Positions 45,328 to 54,036 of a DNA stretch of 64,000 nt are shown piece after piece. The stretch's first letter is position 1; every line of letters starts with the position of its first letter. The stretch covers positions 62,001 through 126,000 of the forward strand of contig JAPOVK010000019.1 of assembly GCA_026708185.1 (NCBI GenBank), read 5' to 3'. The DNA comes from Gammaproteobacteria bacterium. GTDB taxonomy: Bacteria; Pseudomonadota; Gammaproteobacteria; Pseudomonadales; Azotimanducaceae. The notes under the pieces were generated by a model. That model worked only from the letters and a program-made list of their open reading frames with translations, did no database searches and was not told where the DNA came from. The position numbers and the translations under genes are program-made.

Positions 45328-45723
45328 ATGGGTGAACCCGATCGCGAACAAGGCGAGCCGATCGCCTTGAACCAGATGGGGCCGACGCCGGAGCAGTTGC
45401 AGAAGTTCCTGGCGCTGCCCGACCAACCGGTGGTGATGGTCAACCTGCTCAAATTCAAGGACGGCCCGGGCGCGCAGGACTACGCCAAGTACGGCCAAGC
45501 GATGCAGAAGATCCTCGCGGACATCGGCGCGGAGGTCATCTTCGCGGGCCATTGCCAGACCACGCTCATCGGCGGAGCGGAGTGGGACATGGTGGCCCTG
45601 GTGCGCTACCCGAATGCGCAGGCGCTGGTCGACATGGCGCAATCGGACGTCTACCAGGCGGCGCACGTGCATCGCGCCGAGGGCTTGGCCGGGCAAGTGA
45701 ACCTGGCGGTATTCGAACAATGA
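45328..45723 (+). CDS. DUF1330 domain protein
   Basis: This 131-residue protein is of the DUF1330 dimeric ferredoxin-like alpha/beta-barrel type: VVMVNLLKFKDGPGAQDYAKYGQAMQKIL, then AEWDMVALVRYPNAQALVDMAQSDVYQAAHVHRAEGL. ATG 45328 has an excellent GGAAGGAAG ribosome site, which decides it over GTG 45301. Its function is not established; related folds include monooxygenases and isomerases. Its stop overlaps the start of the alpha/beta hydrolase (ATGA), so the two are coupled. Confidence 0.82.
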   Translation: MGEPDREQGEPIALNQMGPTPEQLQKFLALPDQPVVMVNLLKFKDGPGAQDYAKYGQAMQKILADIGAEVIFAGHCQTTLIGGAEWDMVALVRYPNAQALVDMAQSDVYQAAHVHRAEGLAGQVNLAVFEQ

Positions 45724-46652
45724 AGCGCCAAGCGCGATTCGCCCGATGCCTCGCAGTTCCGCTCTTCGCGCTTGCGCTTGCGAGCTGTGCCAACCGGACC
45801 GGAGGACCCACGATGACCGTCGAAGAGACCCAGATGAGCGCTGGCGACTACACCTACGATGTTCGGCGTGCGGGAGACGGCGACGAACTCGTCATCCTCC
45901 TGCACGGCTTCCCGGAGACGTCGCACATGTGGCTGCCACTCCTCGAACACCTGGCGGCCAACGGCTACACCGCGTTGGCACCCGACCTCCGTGGCTACAG
46001 CCCGGGTGCTCGTCCCGCCGAAGCGGAGCATTACAGCCATGCGGCGATGGCCGTCGACATCCTCGCCATGGCGGATGGCCTCGGGAAGGACCGTTTCCAC
46101 CTGGTGGGCCACGACCACGGTGCCGGACTGGGTTGGTACATCGCTGGTCGCCACGCCGACCGGGTGACGAGCTGGACGGCGCTTTCCGTACCGCACGTCG
46201 ACGCCTTCCTGCGGGCCATCGCAACCAACGCGGAACAGCAGCAGCGCAGCGGCTATATGCAGTTCTTCCGGCAGGTCGGTACCGCGGAGGCGGCGCTCGC
46301 CGCCGACGACTTCGCGGCCATGCGCAACATCTGGACGGCGTCGCCGCCCGACCAGGTCGAGGAGTACCTACGCGTGCTCCGCCAGCCGGGGGCGCTCACC
46401 GGGGCGCTCAACTGGTATCGGGGCGGGTTCGACGAAGAAAGGCAGCCGGTTGGCCAAGTGTCCGTCCCGACCCTCTTGATCTGGGGAAACCAGGACCAGG
46501 CGATCGGCCGACCCGGGGTGACCGCCACGCCACCCCTCATGGACGGGCCCTACCGGTTGGTAGAACTCGACGCCGGGCATTGGCTCATCCAGGAAGCCGA
46601 GGCCGACGTCTTGCGCGAGACGCTGGCGCACATCGAGGAATTCGGGGGCTGA
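45720..46652 (+). CDS. alpha/beta hydrolase lipoprotein, epoxide hydrolase-like
   Basis: This 310-residue protein begins with a lipoprotein signal (lipobox LALASC at about residue 23). The hydrolase core has oxyanion block HGFPETSHMW, nucleophile elbow GHDHGAG with Asp as nucleophile (as in epoxide hydrolases and haloalkane dehalogenases rather than Ser), acid Asp in LLIWGNQDQAIG and His in DAGHWLIQE. An Asp nucleophile suggests epoxide or carbon-halogen hydrolysis. It is translationally coupled to the DUF1330 gene. A short hairpin (46672-46686) follows. Confidence 0.83.
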   Translation: MKRQARFARCLAVPLFALALASCANRTGGPTMTVEETQMSAGDYTYDVRRAGDGDELVILLHGFPETSHMWLPLLEHLAANGYTALAPDLRGYSPGARPAEAEHYSHAAMAVDILAMADGLGKDRFHLVGHDHGAGLGWYIAGRHADRVTSWTALSVPHVDAFLRAIATNAEQQQRSGYMQFFRQVGTAEAALAADDFAAMRNIWTASPPDQVEEYLRVLRQPGALTGALNWYRGGFDEERQPVGQVSVPTLLIWGNQDQAIGRPGVTATPPLMDGPYRLVELDAGHWLIQEAEADVLRETLAHIEEFGG

Positions 46653-46671
46653 GCAACCACTCCTACCCGCC

Positions 46672-46686
46672 GCGCCCGAGGGGCGC
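46672..46686. terminator. short hairpin between convergent genes
   Basis: GCGCCC-GAG-GGGCGC in the 36-base gap between the hydrolase and the LLM gene that converge here; usable from both strands, no T-run. Confidence 0.35.
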
Positions 46687-46688
46687 AC

Positions 46689-47528
46689 CTATACGGGCAA
46701 GTCCTCGAACGCCTCGCGCGCCTTCGCCAAATGGGTATCCGCGTCGAGTCCGCCGCCGAGCGTCCTCAAGCACAAGTGGGTCAGTCCCTTGTCGCGCCAG
46801 CCGACGCAGCGGTCCTTCCACTCCGCCTCACGCGCACCGACAACGGCAACGCCCGCCTCGATCCCAATCGCCGCCGGATCACGGCCCGCAGCCCGGGCGG
46901 CGGCGTCGATGTCGGCCTTCAGCCCATCGAACTCCTCCGGCGAGCACAGCGCGAACCAGCCGTCCGCCTGAGCCCCGATGCGCCGCCGGATACGCGCAAC
47001 CGGCAAGCCGGCGCCACCGATCCAGATCGGGATCGGGCGCTCCGGCAAGGGATCGATGCCCGCACCGTGGACCGAGTCCCAGCGGCCGTCGAAATCCACG
47101 TCCGGCTCCGTCCAAAGCCGACGGAGCAACGTGATCTGCTCCTCGCAACGCGCCCCACGCGTATGGAAATCCTCACCTAGGGCCTCGTACTCCGCCGCGC
47201 TGCCGCCGACGCCGACGCCAAGCCGAACGCGGCCACCGGACATGCGGTCGAGCGTCGCCAACTGCTTCGCCAGGAGCGCTGTCTGCCGCGCCGGCGTGAC
47301 GATCACCGACGGCACCAGTTCGATGTTCTCGGTGACGGCCGCGATGTAGGCCAGCACCATGAGCGGTTCGTGCAGGTGGCCGCTCTTCGGCCGCACGACC
47401 TGGTCGGGTACGCGCAGGTGGGTGTAGCCCAGCTCATCGGTCAATTGCGCAAACGCGCGGATGGCGCCGAGGTCGTCCTTCAGTTCGCGGACGGGCAGCG
47501 AGATGCCGACTTTCAAGTTGAACTCCAA
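46689..47528 (-). CDS. LLM-class F420-dependent oxidoreductase-like protein
   Basis: This 279-residue luciferase-like TIM-barrel protein has blocks AQLTDELGYTHLRVPDQV, VTPARQTALLAKQLATLDRMSGGRVRLGVGVGG and PIWIGGAGLPVARIRRRIG. These are typical of the LLM class of F420- or FMN-dependent enzymes. It differs from the other LLM gene in this window, so it is not a recent copy. It sits 21 bases downstream of the YdjM-type membrane protein on the same strand. Substrate unknown. Confidence 0.85.
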   Translation of the reverse strand: MEFNLKVGISLPVRELKDDLGAIRAFAQLTDELGYTHLRVPDQVVRPKSGHLHEPLMVLAYIAAVTENIELVPSVIVTPARQTALLAKQLATLDRMSGGRVRLGVGVGGSAAEYEALGEDFHTRGARCEEQITLLRRLWTEPDVDFDGRWDSVHGAGIDPLPERPIPIWIGGAGLPVARIRRRIGAQADGWFALCSPEEFDGLKADIDAAARAAGRDPAAIGIEAGVAVVGAREAEWKDRCVGWRDKGLTHLCLRTLGGGLDADTHLAKAREAFEDLPV

Positions 47529-47549
47529 GTCTCGATGGAAGCGGCAATC

Positions 47550-48557
47550 CTAACCGGGGCAAGTCGCGCCCGTCAGCAGCCCCACAAGGGCATCACGCTG
47601 GGCGATGCCCATGTTGCGGTCGGTGACGAAACGCACATGCCGGTTCGCGGTGGCTTCGGGATCGAGGTCGATGCCCCACAACGGGTCGATCTCGTTCGGC
47701 ACCAGGGAATAGCGCATGTCGATGACGCGGTTGGGGACCGCCGGGTCGAGTGCGACATAGCCGTCCGAGAACCAGCGGAACCGTTTCACGTCGCGCGCCT
47801 GCTGGGTGTCCGGATCGAGCCACGGCAAATCGCGAGAGAGATCGAGCCGCGCGACGCTGGCGCCCGGGCAGATCGACACGGCGACTGCGGTTCTGACGCC
47901 GTCGACGTAGAAGCGCCCGTCGTATTCGTAGACCACCTTCCAGACGAGCAGGTTGGCGAAGGATGCCTTCGCCGTCAGCCGCTGCGGTTCATGTCCGCGC
48001 GACGCCGCGAGGCGCTCGCCGGCAGCCTCCGCCCTTTGGTTCTGGACCACCCCGAGCCCGAGATAGGCGAGCGCCCAGATCAGCCCAGCTACCGCGTACG
48101 CACGCCGCCGGCGAACGGCGGCGACGATGACGAGCACGAGCAGTGGCACCGTGAACGACGGGTCGACCACCGCGACGTTGTTCCAGGCCACCCGGTAGTC
48201 CGTGAACGGCCAGAACAGTTGCGTACCGTACGAGGTGCAGGCATCCAGAAAGCCGTGCGTGGCGTAGCCGAGGAGGCAGGCCAGGTAGGACTCCCGCAGG
48301 TCGAGCGTCCGGCGCACCGTCCAGTGCAGCAATAGCGTAGCGATGGCCGCGCCGACGGGGATGAACACCAGGGCGTGCGTGAACTGGCGGTGGTACTCCA
48401 GGAACAGCAGCGGGTCGGTCGGCGAATTGATGAAGACGTCCAGGTCCGGCGCCATGCCCGCCAAGCAGCCGAGAAAGGCGGCCGCGCGCATCTTCGCCGG
48501 CGTGAACGCCGCCTGCGGCACGACTGCGCCGATCGTCCCTTGGCTGATGGGATCCAT
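47550..48557 (-). CDS. YdjM-type membrane metal-dependent hydrolase family protein
   Basis: This 335-residue membrane protein has an N-terminal MDPISQGTIGAVVPQAAF block and PDLDVF and EYHRQFTHALVF motifs, with Asp and His residues in membrane-proximal positions that define the YdjM/DUF457 family. About four helices follow (LHWTVRR..., LLGYATHGFLDACT, PLLVLVIVAAV, AGLIWALAYLGLG). The C-terminal third is soluble. The family is named a metal-dependent hydrolase from sequence only. It starts 74 bases from the divergent dioxygenase at 48632 and is in an operon with the LLM gene. Confidence 0.82.
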   Translation of the reverse strand: MDPISQGTIGAVVPQAAFTPAKMRAAAFLGCLAGMAPDLDVFINSPTDPLLFLEYHRQFTHALVFIPVGAAIATLLLHWTVRRTLDLRESYLACLLGYATHGFLDACTSYGTQLFWPFTDYRVAWNNVAVVDPSFTVPLLVLVIVAAVRRRRAYAVAGLIWALAYLGLGVVQNQRAEAAGERLAASRGHEPQRLTAKASFANLLVWKVVYEYDGRFYVDGVRTAVAVSICPGASVARLDLSRDLPWLDPDTQQARDVKRFRWFSDGYVALDPAVPNRVIDMRYSLVPNEIDPLWGIDLDPEATANRHVRFVTDRNMGIAQRDALVGLLTGATCPG

Positions 48558-48631
48558 GGATTGGGCTCAGGTCTTTGCCGGGGCGGCGCCGCAGTATGCC
48601 AAACTTGGCGCATCCCACCGCGGAACACGCC

Positions 48632-49522
48632 ATGGCCGTGACCATCAGCGAGGAGGTCAAGCAACTCGGCCTCGAGACGCACGTCCTGGAACTGGAGGTC
48701 GACGGCCTCACCGTCGTGCCGCCCTCGGTCCACGGTGTCGCCATGGACGTCTTCGACGAGATGGTCGAACTGCTCTTGGCCAGGTCCGAGCAGATGATCG
48801 GCTGCCGCTTCACGCTCGACCGCGGGCCGCACGGCAACCTCGAGTTCTCGCCCAATGCAGCAGGGCTCTCGGCGGTCGACAAGGACAACCGCAAGCCGGG
48901 CCAGTTCCTGATCCAGCAGCTTGCCCGCCATCACCGGCTGTTCCGCGACCTCGCGGTCAACCCGGCGGCCGTAGCGCTCATGCGGCACATGATCGGCGAC
49001 GACGCGACGCGCTTCTCCAGCCACAACTCGTTCGTCAAGTGGCAGGACGATTTCGGCTACGGACCGACGCTGGGCCTGCACTGCGACCAGACGCAGATGC
49101 CGCGCCCGTGGGGACGCGCCGCACTCACCGCCAACACCAACTGGTGCCTGACCGATTACACGAGGGAAGGCGGCTCGTTCGCCTACGTGCCCGGGTCACA
49201 CCGCTTAGGCCACCGGCCCGAACAACCGCGCGCGGCGAGCCGGGCCGTGCCGGTCGAGTGCGCCAAGGGATCCGTGATCGTTTTCCACGGCGCCACCTGG
49301 CACGGCGCGTTCCCTCGCCTGATACCCGGCATGCGGCTGTCGATCGCCAACTACTACCGCCACCACATGGTGATGTCGCAGGAGGACATCCGCGGCACGT
49401 TTCCGCGGGAGCTCGCCGACGACTGCGACGATCCCGCGCTCTTCAAGCAACTGGCGGGGTTCAACGACCGGTTCCCGTATGCCGAGCAAAGCCAAGCCGT
49501 GCCGGTACTGGCCGACGCCTGA
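48632..49522 (+). CDS. phytanoyl-CoA dioxygenase (PhyH) family protein
   Basis: This protein of 296 residues is 2-oxoglutarate/Fe(II)-dependent by fold. The HxD motif is LHCDQTQ, the distal His is in FHGATWHGAFPR and the Arg in GMRLSIANYY. It is distinct from the one at 34882-35949. The start is uncertain: ATG 48632 (MAVTISEEVKQL) is chosen, but ATG 48596 is in frame; neither has a strong ribosome site. The next gene begins two bases after its stop, so the two are coupled. Substrate unknown. Confidence 0.82.
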   Translation: MAVTISEEVKQLGLETHVLELEVDGLTVVPPSVHGVAMDVFDEMVELLLARSEQMIGCRFTLDRGPHGNLEFSPNAAGLSAVDKDNRKPGQFLIQQLARHHRLFRDLAVNPAAVALMRHMIGDDATRFSSHNSFVKWQDDFGYGPTLGLHCDQTQMPRPWGRAALTANTNWCLTDYTREGGSFAYVPGSHRLGHRPEQPRAASRAVPVECAKGSVIVFHGATWHGAFPRLIPGMRLSIANYYRHHMVMSQEDIRGTFPRELADDCDDPALFKQLAGFNDRFPYAEQSQAVPVLADA

Positions 49523-49524
49523 CC

Positions 49525-50688
49525 GTGGGCTGGTCCGTCAACCGCCCCACCGGGCTGACCCACCATCAACCTAACCTTTCGACCAAGGGCTACACGCTGT
49601 TGACGCCGGGCGGCGGCGACGTCACCTGCCTCATCGACATCGACGGCCGCGTCGTACATCAGTGGAAGTTTGACCACATCAAGCCCGGCTACGGCCGGTT
49701 ACTGCGCAACGGCAACCTGTTGATGACCGGGTCCGACAAGGGCCTTGAGCCGACCCGCAACCACGACGACATCAAGAAGCCGCCCCCGCCGTTCGAGGAG
49801 CGCGTGCGCTTGCTCGGCGGCTACCACACCACGCTGTGCGAAATGGATTGGCATGGCGAGGTTGTCTGGGAGTACGTCAATCCGTATCAGCACCACGACT
49901 TCTTCCGCTTCGACAACGGCAATACGCTGGTGCCGATCTGGGTGGAGCTACCCGATGAGATGCGCAAGCGTGTGCGCGGCGGCCTGAAGCGACCGCGCGA
50001 GAAGCTGCCGCCGCTGATTGGCGACGAACTGCTCGAGATCGACCACGCCGGCGAGGAAGTGCGCCGCATCGATGTCTGGCAACTGCTCGATCCGGTCAAG
50101 GACCCCATCTTCCCGTCAATCCGGCGCTGGGAGTGGACGCACGTCAACGGCATCGATGTGAACGCCGCCGGGCAGGTCGTGTTCTCCGCGCGCCATGTCA
50201 ACCGGATCGGCATCATCGATGCTGACGGGGCACTCGCGTGGAAGTTCGATCAGACAGAGCACCAGCACCAGCCGACCTGGGTGTCCGCAGGACCCAACGA
50301 CGACAGCGAGAACATCCTCGTCTTCGACAACGGCCACGCGGCCTCGCGCGTGGTGGAGATCGACCCGCGTAAGGACGAGATCGTGTGGACGTTCCGCGGC
50401 AAGCCCGCGTACCAGTTCTTTAGCGGCCACATCTCGGGGGCCGTGCAGTTGCCGACGCGCAACGTCCTCGTCTGCGAAGGCACGAGCGGCCGTTTGTTCG
50501 AGGTGAACCGTGCCGGCGAGGTCGTCTGGGAGTGGATCAACCCTTTCCTGAACACGGATGGGCGCGGCGAACCGACGGTGAGCATCTACCGCGCGCACCG
50601 CTACGCGCCGGACTATCCGGGCTTAAGCGGGCGCACGCTCGACGCGGAGGCGTTCGGCAACCTGAACCGGCTCCACGGGCTGATGTAA
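49525..50688 (+). CDS. arylsulfotransferase (ASST)-like beta-propeller protein
   Basis: This 387-residue protein belongs to the arylsulfotransferase-like family: repeated W-containing blades such as LIDIDGRVVHQWKFD, LCEMDWHGEVVWEYVNP, ARHVNRIGIIDADGALAWKFD and LFEVNRAGEVVWEWINP form a propeller, with HNG-like segments (WEWTHVNGIDVNAAG) lining the centre. No signal peptide is visible. GTG 49525 is chosen because it lies two bases after the dioxygenase stop; frames extending upstream run through that gene. The reaction may be sulfuryl transfer, but many members lack proven activity. Confidence 0.8.
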   Translation: MGWSVNRPTGLTHHQPNLSTKGYTLLTPGGGDVTCLIDIDGRVVHQWKFDHIKPGYGRLLRNGNLLMTGSDKGLEPTRNHDDIKKPPPPFEERVRLLGGYHTTLCEMDWHGEVVWEYVNPYQHHDFFRFDNGNTLVPIWVELPDEMRKRVRGGLKRPREKLPPLIGDELLEIDHAGEEVRRIDVWQLLDPVKDPIFPSIRRWEWTHVNGIDVNAAGQVVFSARHVNRIGIIDADGALAWKFDQTEHQHQPTWVSAGPNDDSENILVFDNGHAASRVVEIDPRKDEIVWTFRGKPAYQFFSGHISGAVQLPTRNVLVCEGTSGRLFEVNRAGEVVWEWINPFLNTDGRGEPTVSIYRAHRYAPDYPGLSGRTLDAEAFGNLNRLHGLM

Positions 50689-50701
50689 GGCCCCGCCGAC
50701 C

Positions 50702-52429
50702 TTAGGAAGCATAGCTCGGGTACAAGGACGTCAGCGACAGGTTGACGTTGTAGTACGGATCCCGCGGACACTGCGCCGCCACGAGTTCCCGCAGTCGGTT
50801 CACGTCCGCTTCCGGATCTTCGCGCTTGCGCGACTGCGATTCGTGGTGGATGAGGCGGACGTCGGGCAAGTAGACGTTGACGAAGCCCCGAACCATGGCG
50901 CGGATGCACAACTCGACATCGCCGCCGCTGATGCGATAGGCCTCGTCGAAACCGCCGATCGCCTCGATCCGGTCCCGTGCGACGGCAAGACAGGCGCCGG
51001 TCACGGCTGCCACATTGCGCGGCACGGTCGGGGAGACGAAGAGATGGCCGTCGGATTCCGGGTCCACGCCGCAATAGACGTGGGCGGCGAGGCCACTGAA
51101 ACCGGTCACCACGCCGGCATGCTGAATCCGGCCGTTCGGGTAGAGCAGCAGCGCGCCGACGACGCCGACGTCCGCCCGGCAGGCCACATCGGCCATCCGG
51201 GCGAGCCAGTGCTCGTGGGTCGGCTCGGTGTCGTTGTTGAGAAACACGTAGACATCGCCCTTGGCGTGGGCCATGCCGAGGTTATTCAGCCAACTCCAGT
51301 TGAACGTGCCTGGCGCGGCGACGACGCGGAAGTCGCTTAGTCGCGTCTCGGCATCGGCCAGCCATTGTCGGGTTTCCGGTTGCGTGGAACCGTTGTCCAA
51401 CACGATCACCTCGAAAGAGCCGGGCGCGTTCGTCGCGTAGAGACCTTCCACGCACGGTGCAAGCAGATCGATCCGATCCCGCGTCGGGATGATGACCGAC
51501 ACGAACCGCGACCGCTGGCCGTAGTGGCAGACCCAGCCGTCGGCTTGCGTTGCGACCGACGCCTCTGACCCGTAACGGTTGTGCAGGTACGCCCCGAGGT
51601 AGCTCGGCGCGGCATCCCGCCACACCGGCAGGTAGCGGTGAGCGACGAAGGCATCCACGTGGCGCACCTCGTCCGCTTGCTCGACCAGCATCAGGGCGAG
51701 GCTGTGGAAGTCACTGATCGGGCGGTCCTGCACCGCTCCCGCTAGGCCACTCGTTACGGCCAAGCACGACGACAGGTAGTCCGCATGCAGCAGGAGATCC
51801 GGCGAGAAGCCCGGCTTGAAGAACGGTTGTCCGCGCCGCCCATCGCCGTCGACCACGTCTTCGTCCCCGTAGAAGACGAGCTTCTCGTTGTCCTCGGAGG
51901 TGAACGGCATTGCCCCGGGGACGCAACCGGGCGCGAGGAAGGCGACGTACCGGAATGCGCTCGACGACTCATCGAGATGCGCGCGCATGACGGCGACCAT
52001 CGTATCTGGTGATCCATCCTTGGCAGCAACGACCTGGATACCCGCGTCGGAAACCGACTGCTTGCCGGGTTCCGAATCGACCAGCACGATCACGTCGGCG
52101 AGCGCATGCTTTTGCGCTGCGACAAGGCCGAGGAAGACCGGTAGACCCTCCGGGTCGACCCCGACCGCGGATGCGAGCACCAGGACACGCCCGTCGGGCA
52201 ATTCGGCGGGCGCTTGCTTGCGCAGCCAGCGGCGGTAGCGGTTGGGGTTGCCGCGCTGTGCGAAGTTCGCCGCGGTGGTCATCCACGGGATGAGGGCGCG
52301 CCACTCGCCGGCGAGCAGCTTCTTGACCTTGTAGGTCGCGAACGGCCGCACGCCGCCGGCAAAGCGGACCAGGTTGGCGACGTTGGTCGCCAACAGCGCG
52401 AGGCGTCGCGCGCGGCTACGGATCCTCAT
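50702..52429 (-). CDS. GT2 family glycosyltransferase
   Basis: This 575-residue protein has an N-terminal region of about 260 residues with its own helical/beta features, then a GT-A catalytic domain: VSVIIPTRDRIDLLAPCVEGLY, ending FVFLNNDTEPTHEHWL with the DxD-like NND, and the acceptor-side GGFDEAYRISGGDVELCIRAMVRGF. It is of the rhamnosyltransferase-like type that builds O-antigen or exopolysaccharide. Its ATG overlaps the stop of the GT4 gene (ATGA). The sugar donor is not predictable. Confidence 0.87.
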   Translation of the reverse strand: MRIRSRARRLALLATNVANLVRFAGGVRPFATYKVKKLLAGEWRALIPWMTTAANFAQRGNPNRYRRWLRKQAPAELPDGRVLVLASAVGVDPEGLPVFLGLVAAQKHALADVIVLVDSEPGKQSVSDAGIQVVAAKDGSPDTMVAVMRAHLDESSSAFRYVAFLAPGCVPGAMPFTSEDNEKLVFYGDEDVVDGDGRRGQPFFKPGFSPDLLLHADYLSSCLAVTSGLAGAVQDRPISDFHSLALMLVEQADEVRHVDAFVAHRYLPVWRDAAPSYLGAYLHNRYGSEASVATQADGWVCHYGQRSRFVSVIIPTRDRIDLLAPCVEGLYATNAPGSFEVIVLDNGSTQPETRQWLADAETRLSDFRVVAAPGTFNWSWLNNLGMAHAKGDVYVFLNNDTEPTHEHWLARMADVACRADVGVVGALLLYPNGRIQHAGVVTGFSGLAAHVYCGVDPESDGHLFVSPTVPRNVAAVTGACLAVARDRIEAIGGFDEAYRISGGDVELCIRAMVRGFVNVYLPDVRLIHHESQSRKREDPEADVNRLRELVAAQCPRDPYYNVNLSLTSLYPSYAS

Positions 52430-53553
52430 GCGGCCGACAGACCAACCAGATCCGCGTAGATCCCCGCGTAGCGATCACCCATCAAGCCGCCGTTGAAGAG
52501 GCGCTCGAATCGTCGCCGGGCGCACAACCCCATACGGTCCGCCATGGCCGGGTGGTCGTGCAACTGGTCCATGGCTTGGCGCAGCGCCTTGGCCGATGCC
52601 GGGGTGACCACGAGGCCGGTCTCGCCGTCGACGTTGACGTGGCTGGTTCCCGACCCGACTTCCGTGGAAATCAACGGCTTGGCGTGCATCGCCCCCTCGA
52701 GCAAGGTGACGCCGAAGGCCTCCGAGCGCATGTAGGACGGGAACACCACGCCGCGGCTGAGCGCCAGCAGCGCGACCTTGGTCTGGTCGCTGACGTGACC
52801 CGCAAAGACGACGTTCGTGAGCTTGAGATCCTCGGCTTGGCGCTTCAACTCTGCCTCCGTGGGCCCCGAGCCGACGATGACCACCCGGTAGGGTGCGCCC
52901 GCGATGGCATCGAGCAGGATATGCAGGCACTTGTAGTAGCGCAGGACGCCCACGAACAGGAAGAATCCCTCGCCGAACTCGGCCCGCGCGGCATCGATCT
53001 CGCATTCGGCCGCCACCGGATACGAGGCCGGGTCCAAGCCGATCGGGACGATGTCCACCCGGTCCTCGAACCGTGGCAGGACGTTCGACGTCGCGAAATA
53101 GTTGGGGGACGTGCACACGATCCGGTCTATCGCATTCAGGAACCGGGTCATCAACGGGGCGTAGAGCCGCGCCAGGAAGCGTTGGCGGACGATGTCCGAG
53201 TGGTAGGTCAACACGGTCGGCACTTTCACGCCCGCGGCGAAGTGCAGCACGTCCGCGAACGGCCAAGGGAAGTGGTAGTGCACCACGTCCGCCCATTTCA
53301 GGAGGCGCCGGAACATGGACAGCATCTGAAGCGAGATGCTGCACGACGCCACCTCCGCATGCAGCTTCGATCGGTAGACCACGGCCTCGGTACGCCGCAC
53401 GACCCGGGGCTCCACCGACGGGCTGACGCAGAGGACGCGGCTTTCCACGTCGTGACGCCGCGTATTCAGGCAGATCTGGCGGATCACCTCCTCCAGGCCG
53501 CCCTGGGTCTGGGGGAAGTAGGTCCGGTAGACATGTAGAACGCGTATAGACAT
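52426..53553 (-). CDS. GT4 family glycosyltransferase
   Basis: This 375-residue GT-B glycosyltransferase has the N-terminal domain VLHVYRTYFPQTQGGLEEVIRQI and a C-terminal nucleotide-sugar domain FLFVGVLRYYKCLHILLDAI, then VIVGSGPTEAEL and the EX7E-type motif SEAFGVTLLEGAMHAKPLI. ATG 53553 is chosen; the longer frame adds 110 improbable residues. It is the first gene of a two-gene operon with the GT2 gene, presumably acting on the same surface polysaccharide. Confidence 0.87.
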   Translation of the reverse strand: MSIRVLHVYRTYFPQTQGGLEEVIRQICLNTRRHDVESRVLCVSPSVEPRVVRRTEAVVYRSKLHAEVASCSISLQMLSMFRRLLKWADVVHYHFPWPFADVLHFAAGVKVPTVLTYHSDIVRQRFLARLYAPLMTRFLNAIDRIVCTSPNYFATSNVLPRFEDRVDIVPIGLDPASYPVAAECEIDAARAEFGEGFFLFVGVLRYYKCLHILLDAIAGAPYRVVIVGSGPTEAELKRQAEDLKLTNVVFAGHVSDQTKVALLALSRGVVFPSYMRSEAFGVTLLEGAMHAKPLISTEVGSGTSHVNVDGETGLVVTPASAKALRQAMDQLHDHPAMADRMGLCARRRFERLFNGGLMGDRYAGIYADLVGLSAA

Positions 53554-53862
53554 CGGCGTTGCCGACCGTGTTAAGAGCCTAGACAGTTCTTGAGCGCATT
53601 GGTGCCCGGCAAGCCTACACCATGATCGCGGGAGTCGTGGCACGCTCCCGTCGCAGTGGGTTGGCAGACCGGTGCGCGTGCCTCCGGCCCGCATAGACTG
53701 TCCCGTCACCATGATGCGGGCGAGGACGCCCGCGCACGTCCTTGCGCTACCGACGACTTGCCGTATGGCCGCCGTGACAGCGCCCCAAAGCCGTGTCCGG
53801 TACCTCGCAACGCGAACGCAGTTCGCGCGCGCTCGCCACCGGCCCGCGCCGCTCGCGGCGCG

Positions 53863-53934
53863 CCGACTCCGGCCCAAGGCCACGCCGACCTGCCACGCAA
53901 CAACCGCCGCCGGTCGCTACGTTCCCTTTGGCGT
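53863..53934 (+). repeat. dispersed ~72-bp GC-rich repeat
   Basis: Begins CCGACTCCGGCCCAAGGCC and ends CGTTCCCTTTGGCGT. It matches the inverted copy at 45108-45178 over most of its length, and its first part is identical to 40300-40326. All copies are intergenic. Confidence 0.55.
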
Positions 53935-53942
53935 TTGCTCCG

Positions 53943-53971
53943 TGACAGGTGTAACGCCAAGTGCTGACAGG
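53943..53971 (+). promoter_or_regulatory. direct repeat TGACAGG spaced 22 bp, possible response-regulator site
   Basis: TGACAGG at 53943-53949 recurs at 53965-53971, about two helical turns apart, 65-95 bases before the ABC ATPase start. The operon encodes its own NarL/DesR-type regulator, so autoregulation at this site is plausible but inferred. Confidence 0.35.
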
Positions 53972-54036
53972 CGTCCGTGGCGTACCCGAATACCGGCGAC
54001 GATCATGGCTGGCACATGCACCATAGCTTGCAGGCC

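Larger units (their letters stand above)
53554..54036. other. 483-base gap between glycosyltransferase and efflux operons
   Basis: This divergent intergenic region holds a 72-bp dispersed repeat (53863-53934) and a pair of direct repeats (53943-53971). I see no gene and no RNA structure beyond GC-rich stems such as GCCGCTCGCGGCGC near 53848. Promoters for both operons must lie here, but no clear hexamers stand out. Confidence 0.6.

Noticed and set aside
48596-48612. GCCAA-AC-TTGGC dyad near the dioxygenase start
   Set aside because: Only 5-bp arms and inside a possible coding start; too weak to call an operator.
48343-49524. Upstream extension of the arylsulfotransferase-like frame
   Set aside because: It covers the divergent promoter and the whole dioxygenase gene in a different frame; the true start is GTG 49525.
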